This document shows positions 44,874 through 54,034 of a stretch of DNA of 64,000 bases, piece by piece. Source of the DNA: Erythrobacteraceae bacterium (GTDB lineage Bacteria > Pseudomonadota > Alphaproteobacteria > Sphingomonadales > Sphingomonadaceae); NCBI GenBank assembly GCA_947479055.1, contig CANJYE010000003.1, positions 1 through 64,000 of the forward strand, given 5' to 3'. The notes beneath the pieces are model-generated. The model was given only the letters and a program-made list of their open reading frames with translations, was not told the DNA's origin and made no database searches. Position numbers and translations under genes: made by a program. Within the stretch, counting starts at the first letter, position 1; each line of letters opens with the position of its first letter.

Positions 44874-46778
44874 TTATGCCAGGCTTGTGTTGCTGTGGCG
44901 GACTTCGCGTCCGAAAGTGGCGAGCGGGCGGGTCTGCGCGGGCAGGGCAAGTTCGCCCCGCGCGGCCCGGTCCTTGAGATAACGGAAGGTCTGCGCGGTC
45001 TGGGCGAACAGATGCTCGCCGGTGCGGATCGGGGCTGTGGTGCCCCTCATCCCGATCGGGGCCAGTTCGACATGGTAATCGACCGCGAAGAACAGCGGGA
45101 ACGACCAGCGCTCCTGCGCCACCTTGCGCACGCGGTGCGAGGTGGCGACAAAGGCCCCGCCTGACCAGAATTCCATCATGTCGCCGATGTTGACCACCAG
45201 CGCGCCGGGCACCGGCGGGGCATCGATCCACTCGCCCGCGCGGTTCATCACTTCCAGCCCCGGTGCTGTCGCCAGCAGCAGGGTGAAGCATTCATAGTCG
45301 GTGTGCGAACCAATCCCTTCGACGTCCTCGATCTCGGCCTGATAGGGATAATGGATCAGCCGCAACTGGCTGGGCGGGGTGACCACCAGGTGATCGAATG
45401 CATCGCCCGGTTGCCCCAGCGCCAGCGCCAGCCCGCGCAGCAGCCTGCGCCCGACCGCGAAGGCGGCGGCGTAATACGCCATCACATCCTCGCGGAAGCC
45501 CGGCAGGTCTGGCCACTGGTTCGGCCCCAGCATCGGGTGATCGCGCGGCACTCGCTCGACCGGAAGATCGAGCGCGAGGTCGAAGGCTTCCTTCAGATCC
45601 TTGCTGCCATGGGCGAACACTTCCTCGCCTACCGGGACATAGCCGCGGTGATTGCGCGAATTGCCGATGTAGCTGGCGAGCTTGCGGTCGACCGGCAGAG
45701 CGAAGAAGGCCTTGGCTGCTGCCTGCATCCTTTCGATCACCGGCTCGGCGATGCCGTGGCCGGTGACATGGAGGAAGCCGACCTGTGAGGCGGCATCGCG
45801 CAATCGCGCGGCGACTGCTGCCTCGGTGCTGCTGTCGCCGCTGCCGAGCGCGGCGATGTCGATCACCGGAATTTCCCGGAAGTCGGGCCCGGAGACCGTC
45901 GCGGCGCTGATGGCACGGCCCGAGGGCGACACATCCCCGAAGGCCAGCGTCCCCTCGATCTCGCGCAGGGCCAGCGTGCGCGCGACATGGCGCCCTTGCG
46001 GGTCCATTTCCGCAACACAGAGCATTCCGCCGTCGAACCGCACATCCGGGCCGAGCAGCAGCGCGCCTTCACGCCAGGGCAGGGTGGATCGGTCGATCCG
46101 CCAGCCATCGGCAGTGATCGTGCCCAGCGCGATCTCGCAATCGACCAGCGCCTGCGCTTCGGTAGCAGCGGCATCGCACAGCAGCGCGGCCAGGTCCTGC
46201 CCGAGGGCAAGCGCCATGCCGCGGTCGCGGGCATAGCCGAAGTGGCGACCATGGCGGACAAGGATGACCGCGCGGCCATCCTTGACCGATTCGAACAGCG
46301 CACCGCCGCAGGGCGCATCGGCCGGTTCGGGCGCGCGTTGCCAATATTCGCAATAGTCGGCCTCGATCCCGTGTTCGATCAGAAGGTCGCCCTCGCTCAC
46401 CAGCAGGCCCCGGTCGCCCAGCGGCGCGAGCGGCTGGAAATCGATCCGGCGCAGCCATTCGGCCTCTTGCCCGTTGACCACCAGCCGCCCAGCAAAGCCT
46501 TCCTGACCCGCCAGAATCCGCGCTTCGTCTGGGGTCAGTTCAGCCAGGCAACTGGCCTCCACCCGCGCGCCGATGGCGGGGGGTTGGCGCAGGTCGACAT
46601 AGAGCGCGGGGCCTTGCAGCCAGGTGGTCTGGACCAGCGTTTCCACCGGTTCGCCGGGGCGGGACAGCAGCAGGCGCTGCCATAATGCCTCCAACTGGCC
46701 GGGTTCCTGGACGTTCATGCCACCCATTGCCTTCACCGCAGGTAATTGCTGCACTGCGGCAAAGGCTAGAGATGACAT
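44874..46778 (-). CDS. Two-domain protein: unknown N-domain + Fe(II)/2-oxoglutarate oxygenase
   Basis: A 634-residue protein. Residues about 302-634 are an isopenicillin-N-synthase-type dioxygenase. The iron triad is H492-x-D494 (GSHTDYECF) and H548 (ATSHRV), with 2-oxoglutarate ligands R557/S559 (RWSF). The N-terminal part (about 22-283) is a beta-rich domain (ALWQRLLLSRPGEPVETLV, WLQGPALYVDLRQP, RRIDFQPLAPLGDRG) that vaguely recalls HRI1-like proteins; this match is uncertain. It lies 23 bases before the substrate-binding protein and 46 bases after LysR, all on one strand. The substrate is unknown; the context suggests a guanidino compound. Met21 (46718) is an alternative start. Confidence 0.85.
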   Translation of the reverse strand: MSSLAFAAVQQLPAVKAMGGMNVQEPGQLEALWQRLLLSRPGEPVETLVQTTWLQGPALYVDLRQPPAIGARVEASCLAELTPDEARILAGQEGFAGRLVVNGQEAEWLRRIDFQPLAPLGDRGLLVSEGDLLIEHGIEADYCEYWQRAPEPADAPCGGALFESVKDGRAVILVRHGRHFGYARDRGMALALGQDLAALLCDAAATEAQALVDCEIALGTITADGWRIDRSTLPWREGALLLGPDVRFDGGMLCVAEMDPQGRHVARTLALREIEGTLAFGDVSPSGRAISAATVSGPDFREIPVIDIAALGSGDSSTEAAVAARLRDAASQVGFLHVTGHGIAEPVIERMQAAAKAFFALPVDRKLASYIGNSRNHRGYVPVGEEVFAHGSKDLKEAFDLALDLPVERVPRDHPMLGPNQWPDLPGFREDVMAYYAAAFAVGRRLLRGLALALGQPGDAFDHLVVTPPSQLRLIHYPYQAEIEDVEGIGSHTDYECFTLLLATAPGLEVMNRAGEWIDAPPVPGALVVNIGDMMEFWSGGAFVATSHRVRKVAQERWSFPLFFAVDYHVELAPIGMRGTTAPIRTGEHLFAQTAQTFRYLKDRAARGELALPAQTRPLATFGREVRHSNTSLA

Positions 46779-46824
46779 CTCATAGCGCTAGGCACTAATT
46801 TCCGATGAAGCTCATAATATAAAT

Positions 46825-47760
46825 CTATGAAGGCCGCGCGCGCAGCCTGCGCCGGATCTCGTCAAGGAACAGCTGCATGGCGGTATCGCGCGAGGGGGCG
46901 GCGCGGGAAATGAGGAAGATCTCGTAGGATGGCTGCAAATCTTCGGGCAGCAGCGGCCACAGCCTGCCGTCCTGCAATGCCGCCTCGGCTGCGCCGACCG
47001 GGAGGAAGCCGATCCCGACACCCAATGCGATCAGCCGCAACGCTTCGTGCACATCCTCGGCCTTGCCGGCCACTTCCTCGCCCAGGCCATAGCGGTTGCG
47101 CAGACGGGTGACGGCCTCGGGCTCGTCCGCGCCAGTCAGGACGAAGCCTTCGCGGCGCAGGTTTTCCACCCGCGCGATCTTGCTGCCGAACAGCGGATGG
47201 CTGCGGGCGCAGAACAATTGCTGGGTTTCCACGAACATCGGCTCATAGACCAGTTCCAGCCCGGTATGGCCCTCATAGCCGATGCCAAGCTCCACCTCGC
47301 CGCTTTCGAGCGCTTCCAGCACCCCGCGCCAGGGCGAAACCCGCAGCTCCATCGAAATGGCCGGGTGGCGGCGGTGGAAAGAGGCGATCGCTTCGTCCAG
47401 CTCGGCGCAGATGATCGAGGAAATCAGCTGGATTCGGACCACGCCCGCGACCTGCTTGGTCGCTTGCGCAACCTGATGCGGGGCCATCCGGGCGGATTCA
47501 AACATGTCTTCACACAGCGCCTGCAAGGATTTGCCCGCCGAAGTGATGCGGATGCCGCTTGTGGAACGGTCGAACAGCCGCGCGCCAAGCTGGTCTTCCA
47601 GCCGCTTCAGCGCGGCGCTGATGCTGGGTTGCTGGCGGTTGAGGCCGCGCGCCGCCACGCCGATCCCGCCGGCACGGGCGATCTCGAGGAAGACCTTGAG
47701 CAGGTTCCAGTCGATATTGCGGGCAAAGTCGCGGTCGATCCGGGCAGAAGGTTCGGTCAT
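46825..47760 (-). CDS. LysR family transcriptional regulator
   Basis: A 311-residue regulator. The N-terminal winged helix-turn-helix (about 17-75, NLLKVFLEIARAGGIGVAARGLNRQQPSISAALKRLE) is followed by a periplasmic-binding-like effector domain (about 105-300). The ATG at 47760 has AGGA upstream; Met at 47796 is possible. It is the first gene of the LysR-oxygenase-binding-protein unit and probably controls it. The effector is unknown, possibly the oxygenase substrate or guanidine. Confidence 0.87.
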   Translation of the reverse strand: MTEPSARIDRDFARNIDWNLLKVFLEIARAGGIGVAARGLNRQQPSISAALKRLEDQLGARLFDRSTSGIRITSAGKSLQALCEDMFESARMAPHQVAQATKQVAGVVRIQLISSIICAELDEAIASFHRRHPAISMELRVSPWRGVLEALESGEVELGIGYEGHTGLELVYEPMFVETQQLFCARSHPLFGSKIARVENLRREGFVLTGADEPEAVTRLRNRYGLGEEVAGKAEDVHEALRLIALGVGIGFLPVGAAEAALQDGRLWPLLPEDLQPSYEIFLISRAAPSRDTAMQLFLDEIRRRLRARPS

Positions 47761-47891
47761 GATCCCGGTTCCTGAGGGCTGAATAGGGCTATTCATGCGA
47801 AATCCGGGTCGAGAGCAAGTCCGATGTCGTACACAAAGCACTTCGCAATACCGTTTCAACTTCCAAACCACTTGGCCTAGCATCGCCTGTG

Positions 47892-48452
47892 ATGAACGAG
47901 CCTGAATATCTCGTCGGCAGGCTGCTGCTGGCCATGCCCGGTATGGGCGATCCGCGTTTCGACAGGGCTGTCATCGCGATGTGCGTCCATGATGCGCAGG
48001 GCGCGCTGGGGATCGGGATCGGCCATCTGCGCACTGGGATCGGCCTGCATGCGCTGCTGGCGGAGGTCGGGATCGAGCCGGGCGCGGCACCCGATTGCCC
48101 GGTCCATCACGGCGGCCCGGTGGAACCCGGACGCGGCTTCGTGCTCCATTCGCCCGACTGGTCGGATCGTGGCACGCTGATCGTCAATGATCAATGCGCG
48201 CTGACCGCCACGATGGAGGTGCTGCGGGCCATTGCTGGCGGGCACGGGCCGCGTCGCTGGCTGATCGCGCTGGGCTATGCCGGCTGGTCGGCAGGCCAGC
48301 TCGACGGGGTAATGTGCCGCCACGGCTGGGGCACCACGCAGGCGCGTCCCGCTATCCTGTTCGACACCCCGGCCGACCAGCGCTGGACCGCCGCCTGGCG
48401 GGCCGAAGGGATCGATCCGGCGCTGCTTTCCAACGTGACGGGGCGCGCATGA
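47892..48452 (+). CDS. YqgE/AlgH family protein
   Basis: A 186-residue protein matching the UPF0301 family: LVGRLLLAMPGMGDPRFDRAVIAMCVHDAQGALGI at the start, then the GGPVEPGRGFVLHS block and ALGYAGWSAGQLDGVM. The function is not firmly known. A GTG one codon upstream is also possible. The typical neighbour ruvX is absent; it stands alone, divergent from the LysR gene. Confidence 0.9.
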   Translation: MNEPEYLVGRLLLAMPGMGDPRFDRAVIAMCVHDAQGALGIGIGHLRTGIGLHALLAEVGIEPGAAPDCPVHHGGPVEPGRGFVLHSPDWSDRGTLIVNDQCALTATMEVLRAIAGGHGPRRWLIALGYAGWSAGQLDGVMCRHGWGTTQARPAILFDTPADQRWTAAWRAEGIDPALLSNVTGRA

Positions 48453-48550
48453 GCTTGACGTTGGCCTCAACCTTTTTGCTCGCGGCTTGACTGGACAAGA
48501 TATCGATGGAAAGCAGTTTCCTTCGTCATTTTGCGGCAGGGCAACATCTT

Positions 48551-49699
48551 ATGGTTATGGGATCGGGCAGGGGCAGGTCGCGCCGCTTTACGGCCGCGCT
48601 GCTCGTCCTTGCGTTCCTGTCGGCCTGCGGGGGTGATCCGCCGCCCCCGCCGCCCGCGCTGAAGCTGCCGGTGGTGACGATTGCCGACGCGGCCCTGCCG
48701 CTGGCGCTCAATTACACGGCCCGCACAAGGGGCGAACGCGAAGTGGAAGTGCGCGCCCGTGTTTCGGGCATCTTGCTGCGCCGCTATTATCGGGAAGGCG
48801 AGGCGATCGCTGCCGGTGCGCGGATGTTCCAGATCGATCCCGCACCCTTCGCCGCCGAAGTGCGCCGCGCGCAGGGTCGGCTGGGAGTGGAGCAGGCGCG
48901 CTACACCGCCGCCGAACTGCAATGGAAAAGGGTGCAGAAACTGGCGGCCAGCGGCTTTGTCAGCATCAGCGGGCGCGACGCGGCCGAAGCAGAATATCTG
49001 GGCGGCAAGGCCTCCGTTTCCGCCGCCCGCGCCGATCTCGACCGGGCGCGGCTGGACCTTTCCTATACCGATGTGCGCGCGCCGATTTCCGGCGTGACAG
49101 GGCGCGAGGCACGATCCGAAGGAAGTTATGTCGATGCCACCGACGATAGCGCGCGGTTGACCACCATCACCCAGTCAAGCCGACTCGACATCGAATTCTC
49201 CATTCCGGAAGACGAAGCCCGGCTGATTGCCGATACGATGGCGGCCCGCCCCGGCAGCCTCGCGGTAAAGCTGGCCGGGACCAGTGGCGTTGCGCTGCCA
49301 CGGCAGGCGCGGATCGACTACATCAGCCCGCGGGTGGACCCTGATACCGGAACGGTGGACGTGAAGGCGGTCTATGACAATGCCGATGGCGCGCTGTCGG
49401 CCGGCCAGTTCGTGCGGGCGGAGATTGCCGGCATGTCAAGCGCACAGGGCGCGTATATTCCTGTCCGCGCCGTGCTGCACAGTGGCACCGGGCCGACGGT
49501 CTGGGTGCTGGACAGGAACAACAAGGCCTCCATCCGCCCGATCGTGCTGGGCAGCAGCAATGGCAACATGATCCGCGTGGCCAAGGGGCTGACGCGCGGC
49601 GACCGCGTGGTGATCGACGGCATCCTCAAGCTCCAGCCTGGAGCGGCGGTGAAGCCGATGCCATGGAAGCCGAAGCAAGGCCCGGCATCCGCGCCATGA
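48551..49699 (+). CDS. RND efflux periplasmic adaptor (lipoprotein)
   Basis: A 382-residue membrane fusion protein. Its lipoprotein signal has lipobox LSAC26, followed by a proline run (PPPPPPA). The biotinyl-lipoyl-like domain is split by a helical hairpin (about 85-165), then come a beta-barrel (RLDIEFSIPEDEARLI) and a membrane-proximal domain. An upstream ATG at 48506 is possible but lacks a ribosome site. It overlaps the RND gene by four bases (ATGA). No outer-membrane TolC-like gene is adjacent. Confidence 0.88.
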   Translation: MVMGSGRGRSRRFTAALLVLAFLSACGGDPPPPPPALKLPVVTIADAALPLALNYTARTRGEREVEVRARVSGILLRRYYREGEAIAAGARMFQIDPAPFAAEVRRAQGRLGVEQARYTAAELQWKRVQKLAASGFVSISGRDAAEAEYLGGKASVSAARADLDRARLDLSYTDVRAPISGVTGREARSEGSYVDATDDSARLTTITQSSRLDIEFSIPEDEARLIADTMAARPGSLAVKLAGTSGVALPRQARIDYISPRVDPDTGTVDVKAVYDNADGALSAGQFVRAEIAGMSSAQGAYIPVRAVLHSGTGPTVWVLDRNNKASIRPIVLGSSNGNMIRVAKGLTRGDRVVIDGILKLQPGAAVKPMPWKPKQGPASAP

Positions 49700-52600
49700 G
49701 CGAACCCGGTCCCGATCCCGATCCCGATTTCAATCCCGCGCCTGATCTTGCCGAGGGCCAGCAACCCTTGCCCGCCCCGCCGCCAGCGAAGGCCAGGCGC
49801 GGCGGCAATCGCTTCATCGAGCGACCGGTTTTCGCCTGCGTGCTGTCCGCCTTTATCGTGATCGCCGGGCTGATCGGCATGCGGGCGCTGCCGGTTTCGC
49901 TTTATCCGGACATTCTCCCGCCGCTGATTGCGGTGTCCACTTCCTATCCCGGGGCGACGCCGGAAGTGATCGCCGATACCGTGGCCGCGCCGATCGAACA
50001 GCAGGTCAATGGTGCCTCCGGGATGATCTACCTGCGTTCCGCCGCCACGCCCAACGGCACCGTGCAGGTGGACGTCACTTTCGCCATCGGCACGGATCCG
50101 GACGATGCGGTGGTGGACGTGCAGAACCGCGTGCAGGCCGCGCTGCCGCTGCTGCCGGAAGAAGTGCGCCGTCAGGGCGTGGTGGTGAAGAAGCTGAACT
50201 GGACGGCGGTGGCCTATATCGCGGTCGATTCGCCCGATGGGCGCTATGACGATGCCTTCATTTCCAACTACGTGCTGAGCAATGTGGTGGACGAGCTGCG
50301 CCGCATCCCCGGGGTGGCTGCCGCCGATGCCTATGGCGCCAAGGAACATTCGATCCGCGTCTGGCTGAAGCCCGACCGGCTGGCGCAGCTGGGCCTCACG
50401 CCGATGGACGTGTCGCGCGCCATCCGCGAACAGAACAGCCAGTATGCCACCGGCCGCATCGGTGACGATCCGGCCGAAGGCAATGTCGATCTTTCGATGA
50501 GCATCACCACCCAGGGACGGCTGACCACGCCCGAGGAGTTCGGCCGGATCATCGTCAAGGTCGAACCGGGCGGGCAGATCACGCGGCTGGCGGACGTGGC
50601 GCGGGTGGAACTGGGCGCGCGCGATTACAGCGTCGCCACCACCCGGCAGGCCCGGCCGGCGGCTGCGATCGGCATTTTCCCTGAACACGGGGCCAATGTA
50701 ATTGATATTTCCAACCAGGCCCGCGCCACGATGGACCGGCTGGCGAAGAAGTTCCCCGCCGGGCTGGAATGGCACATGTCGTTCGACACCACCGATTTCG
50801 TGCGCGTGGCGATCAAGGAAGTGATCAAGACCCTGGCCGAAGCGGTGGTGCTGGTGGTGCTGGTGGTGTTCCTGTTCCTCCAGAGCTGGCGGGCCACGCT
50901 GATCCCGGTGCTGGCCGTACCGGTCTCGTTGATCGGCGCGTTGGGCGGCATGCTGCTGCTGGGCGCATCGATCAATCTGGCCACCCTGTTCGCGATGGTG
51001 TTGGCTATCGGCATCGTGGTGGATGACGCCATCGTCGTGGTGGAAAATGTCGAACGCCACATGCGCGAAAGCGGGCTGGGCGCGGCCGATGCCACGCGCC
51101 GCACCATGCGCGAAGTCACCGGGCCGCTGATCGCCATCGTGCTGGTGTTGACGGCGGTGTTCCTGCCGGTGGCCTTCCTTGGCGGGCTTGTGGGCGAAGT
51201 CTATCGCCAGTTCGCCATCACCATTTCGGTGTCGGTGCTGATCTCGGGCTTCGTCGCGCTCACGCTCACCCCGGCGCTGTGCGCGCTGCTGCTGAAACCG
51301 CACAAGCCCAGGCAGGCGCAGGAGCCAACCCGTTTCCAGGGATGGATGGACCACTTCCGCAAGTGGTTCGAACGGCTGACGCTGCGCTATTCCCATGGCG
51401 TTGCCTATATCGTGCGCCATGGCATGCTGGCCGCGCTGCTGGTCGGGGCGATGCTGCTGGCCACGGTGGGCATGAGCCGCTGGATCCCGACCGCACTGGT
51501 GCCGGAAGAGGATCAGGGCTATGTCATGGCCATCCAGTTCATGCCGCCTGCCGCCTCGATGCAGCGCACGCGCGCGGCCATGAACGCGATCGAAAAGCCG
51601 ATGGCCAGCCACCCGGCGGTCAACGAAACGGCGGCTTTCGCCGGGCTGGATCCCTACACGGTGCTGCCAAGGCCCGGTGCCGGCGTGGCATTTCTGACGT
51701 TCAAGCCATGGGATGAACGGCACGCCGACAACCTCAAGGCATCCGCTGTGGCGGCGGAAGTCACGGCCATGAACGGCACGATCCCCGACGTGCTGATCTT
51801 CGGGGCCCAGCCGCCGCCGATCGAGGGGCTGTCCGCCACCGGAGGCTTCGAGGGCTTCGTCCAGTCGCGCGAAGGGACCGATTACAAGGCGCTGGAAGCG
51901 GCGACGCAGAAGCTGGTCGCGGCAGCGGCGAAGCGGCCCGAATTGCAGGGTGTTTTCACCATTTTCTCCGCGCAGGTGCCGCAGATCCGGCTCGACATAG
52001 ATCGCGACAAGGCCAAGCTGCTCGGCGTGAACGTGGATGATGCCTATGCCACGCTGCAAAGCACGTTCAGTTCTTATTATGTTAATGATTTCAATATGAA
52101 AGGTCGGATCTATCGGGTCCAGATGCAGGCTGATGCACCCTATCGCACGCATGTGGAGGATTTGCGCAATGTCTATGTCCGCACGGCCAGCGGTGGCGCG
52201 GTGCCGATCACCGCGCTGGGTGAACCGAAGCTGGTGACCGGGCCCGATGTGGTCGAACGGTTCAACATCTATCCCGCCGCCCGCCTCATCGGTGCGCCGG
52301 CACCGGGCTACAGTTCCGGACAGGCGCTGCGGGTGATGGACGAACTGGCGGCAAAGGAACTGCCCGAAGGTTATACGCTGGCCTGGAGCAGCCAGGCCTT
52401 CCTGGAAAAGCAGACCACTTCCAGCACCGCCGGGCTTTATCTGCTCGGCATGCTGATGGTGTTCCTGATCCTGGCCGCACAATATGAACGGCTGGCATTG
52501 CCGCTGGCAGTGATCATGTCGATCCCCTTCGCGGTGTTCGGCGCTTTCCTCGCCACCTGGCTTCGCGGGCTCTACAACGATCTCTATTTCCAGATCGGGC

Positions 52601-52971
52601 TGGTGACGCTGGTCGGCCTTGCTGCCAAGAACGCGATCCTGATCGTGGAATTCGCCTCGGTCGGGGTGCGCAACGGCAAGCCGCTGGTCGAAGCCGCGAT
52701 CGATGCGGCGCGGTTGCGGCTGCGCCCGATCCTGATGACATCGCTGGCCTTCATCCTGGGCGTGCTGCCGCTGGCAGTGAGCAGCGGGGCGGGTGCCAAT
52801 GCGCGCCATTCGATCGCCACCGGTGTGATCGGCGGGATGATCGCGGCGACCTTCCTTGCCACGCTGTTCACGCCGCTGTTCTATGTCTGGTGCGAAAGAG
52901 GCGCGGCGGCGCTCCGGCGGCGGCTGGGCTTCAACCTGCCCCCGGTCGATCCGGAATTGCCGCAGGATTGA
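49696..52971 (+). CDS. RND (HAE-1) multidrug efflux transporter
   Basis: A 1091-residue AcrB-like pump with twelve membrane segments. The proton-relay Asp pair is in TM4 (GIVVDDAIVVVENVERHM), and the HAE-1 pattern RPVFACVLSAFIVIAGL is at TM1. Two large periplasmic loops contain the porter and docking domains. An unusual acidic, proline-rich cytoplasmic N-terminus (about 1-45, DPDPDPDF then PAPPPAKARRGG) precedes TM1. It expels hydrophobic drugs, detergents or aromatics with the adaptor encoded upstream. Confidence 0.93.
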   Translation: MSEPGPDPDPDFNPAPDLAEGQQPLPAPPPAKARRGGNRFIERPVFACVLSAFIVIAGLIGMRALPVSLYPDILPPLIAVSTSYPGATPEVIADTVAAPIEQQVNGASGMIYLRSAATPNGTVQVDVTFAIGTDPDDAVVDVQNRVQAALPLLPEEVRRQGVVVKKLNWTAVAYIAVDSPDGRYDDAFISNYVLSNVVDELRRIPGVAAADAYGAKEHSIRVWLKPDRLAQLGLTPMDVSRAIREQNSQYATGRIGDDPAEGNVDLSMSITTQGRLTTPEEFGRIIVKVEPGGQITRLADVARVELGARDYSVATTRQARPAAAIGIFPEHGANVIDISNQARATMDRLAKKFPAGLEWHMSFDTTDFVRVAIKEVIKTLAEAVVLVVLVVFLFLQSWRATLIPVLAVPVSLIGALGGMLLLGASINLATLFAMVLAIGIVVDDAIVVVENVERHMRESGLGAADATRRTMREVTGPLIAIVLVLTAVFLPVAFLGGLVGEVYRQFAITISVSVLISGFVALTLTPALCALLLKPHKPRQAQEPTRFQGWMDHFRKWFERLTLRYSHGVAYIVRHGMLAALLVGAMLLATVGMSRWIPTALVPEEDQGYVMAIQFMPPAASMQRTRAAMNAIEKPMASHPAVNETAAFAGLDPYTVLPRPGAGVAFLTFKPWDERHADNLKASAVAAEVTAMNGTIPDVLIFGAQPPPIEGLSATGGFEGFVQSREGTDYKALEAATQKLVAAAAKRPELQGVFTIFSAQVPQIRLDIDRDKAKLLGVNVDDAYATLQSTFSSYYVNDFNMKGRIYRVQMQADAPYRTHVEDLRNVYVRTASGGAVPITALGEPKLVTGPDVVERFNIYPAARLIGAPAPGYSSGQALRVMDELAAKELPEGYTLAWSSQAFLEKQTTSSTAGLYLLGMLMVFLILAAQYERLALPLAVIMSIPFAVFGAFLATWLRGLYNDLYFQIGLVTLVGLAAKNAILIVEFASVGVRNGKPLVEAAIDAARLRLRPILMTSLAFILGVLPLAVSSGAGANARHSIATGVIGGMIAATFLATLFTPLFYVWCERGAAALRRRLGFNLPPVDPELPQD

Positions 52972-53061
52972 TCCGGCTCGCAAGGCTTGCCGGCATCCTT
53001 GATCTTGCCCGGCGCAGCGGCCAAGGAGCGGGCCGGATCGGCGGAAGCGGGAGATTTCGGC

Positions 53062-53823
53062 ATGCAGCAGCGCGATGGCCAGGTGGCCGTGATCATCGGC
53101 GGAACGGGTGCGCTCGGCGCGGCGGTGGCGCTGCAACTGGCGGCGGAAGGCGCGAACATCGCCTTCACCTACAACAGCAGCGACGCCAAGGCGCAGGCAT
53201 TGTCCGCGCGGATCGGCCAGGAAACCAGGCGCGAAGCCCATGACGCGAAGCTGGCGATCAGCGATGCCGGGGCCGTGGCGGGGTTCATTGCCGATGTCGC
53301 GGCGAAATTCGGCGGGATCGACACGCTGGTCTATGCCGCCGGGCCGACTTTCGGGCTGAACTTCGTGGCGAAAGTGACGCCGGAGGAATTCAGCGCGGTG
53401 ATCGATGCCGATCTCAAGGGCTGCTTCAACGCGATCCACGCCGCGCTGCCGTATCTGCGCCAGCGCAAGGGCGCGATCGTGGCGATCACCGCCGCCGCAG
53501 TACAGCGCGCGCTGGCCCGCGATGTGCTGTCGCTGACCCCCAAATCGGCGATCACCACGCTGATCCGCCATGTGGCGCTCGAAGAAGGCCGCGCGGGCAT
53601 CCGCGCCAATTGCGTCGCGCCGGGCTTCATTGCCGGGGGTCTTGGCAATCATATCCTCGAATCGGTCGGACCCGAAGGCGCGCAGCAGATCGTCAAAGGC
53701 ATCCCGATGCGGCGGACGGGAACGTCGGAGGAAATTGCCGACGCGGTGGCCTATCTCACTTCCGCCCGGGCAAGCTATGTCACCGGCACCACTCTGTTCG
53801 TCAGCGGCGGGCTCGAGCTTTAG
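53062..53823 (+). CDS. SDR-family protein lacking the catalytic tyrosine
   Basis: A 253-residue short-chain dehydrogenase-like protein. The NAD(P)-binding loop is GGTGALGAAVA, with YAAGPTF (NAG-equivalent) and NCVAPGFIAGG near the end. The usual Ser and YxxxK are replaced: the strand reads AIVAITAAA and the helix reads SLTPK, so only the lysine is conserved. It may be a non-enzymatic or unusual reductase. GGGAG lies eight bases before the ATG at 53062. Confidence 0.82.
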   Translation: MQQRDGQVAVIIGGTGALGAAVALQLAAEGANIAFTYNSSDAKAQALSARIGQETRREAHDAKLAISDAGAVAGFIADVAAKFGGIDTLVYAAGPTFGLNFVAKVTPEEFSAVIDADLKGCFNAIHAALPYLRQRKGAIVAITAAAVQRALARDVLSLTPKSAITTLIRHVALEEGRAGIRANCVAPGFIAGGLGNHILESVGPEGAQQIVKGIPMRRTGTSEEIADAVAYLTSARASYVTGTTLFVSGGLEL

Positions 53824-53830
53824 GTAGGGC

Positions 53831-54034
53831 CTAGCCCTCTATCAGGTCGAGATAGGCGATCACGTCATTGTCGGTGGCGATGAACAGCCCGTCTTGCAGC
53901 TCTTCGGGCTGGCTGTCGGCAATCGCCAGTGCTTCGGTCAGCGGGCCGTAGAACAGCGTCGTCGCCGCGCCGCCCTCGGCCTCGCGGTCGAGGTGATAGA
54001 GCCGGACCGTCACCCCGTCGGCGGTGGATCGCAT
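53831..54034 (-). CDS. Small conserved-looking protein (67 residues)
   Basis: An acidic 67-residue protein (MRSTADGVTVRLYHLDREAE...FYGPLTEALAIADSQPEELQDGLFIATDNDVIAYLDLIEG) with alternating strands and helices. Its ATG overlaps the stop of the DUF4169 gene (ATGA), showing co-translation. It resembles small uncharacterised alphaproteobacterial proteins; the function is unknown. Confidence 0.7.
   Translation of the reverse strand: MRSTADGVTVRLYHLDREAEGGAATTLFYGPLTEALAIADSQPEELQDGLFIATDNDVIAYLDLIEG

Noticed and set aside
49372-53652. A 1426-codon open frame on the minus strand
   Set aside because: It lies wholly antisense to the RND adaptor, pump and SDR genes, has low-complexity His/Arg/Gln-rich composition and no domains. 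It is a by-product of GC-biased codon usage.
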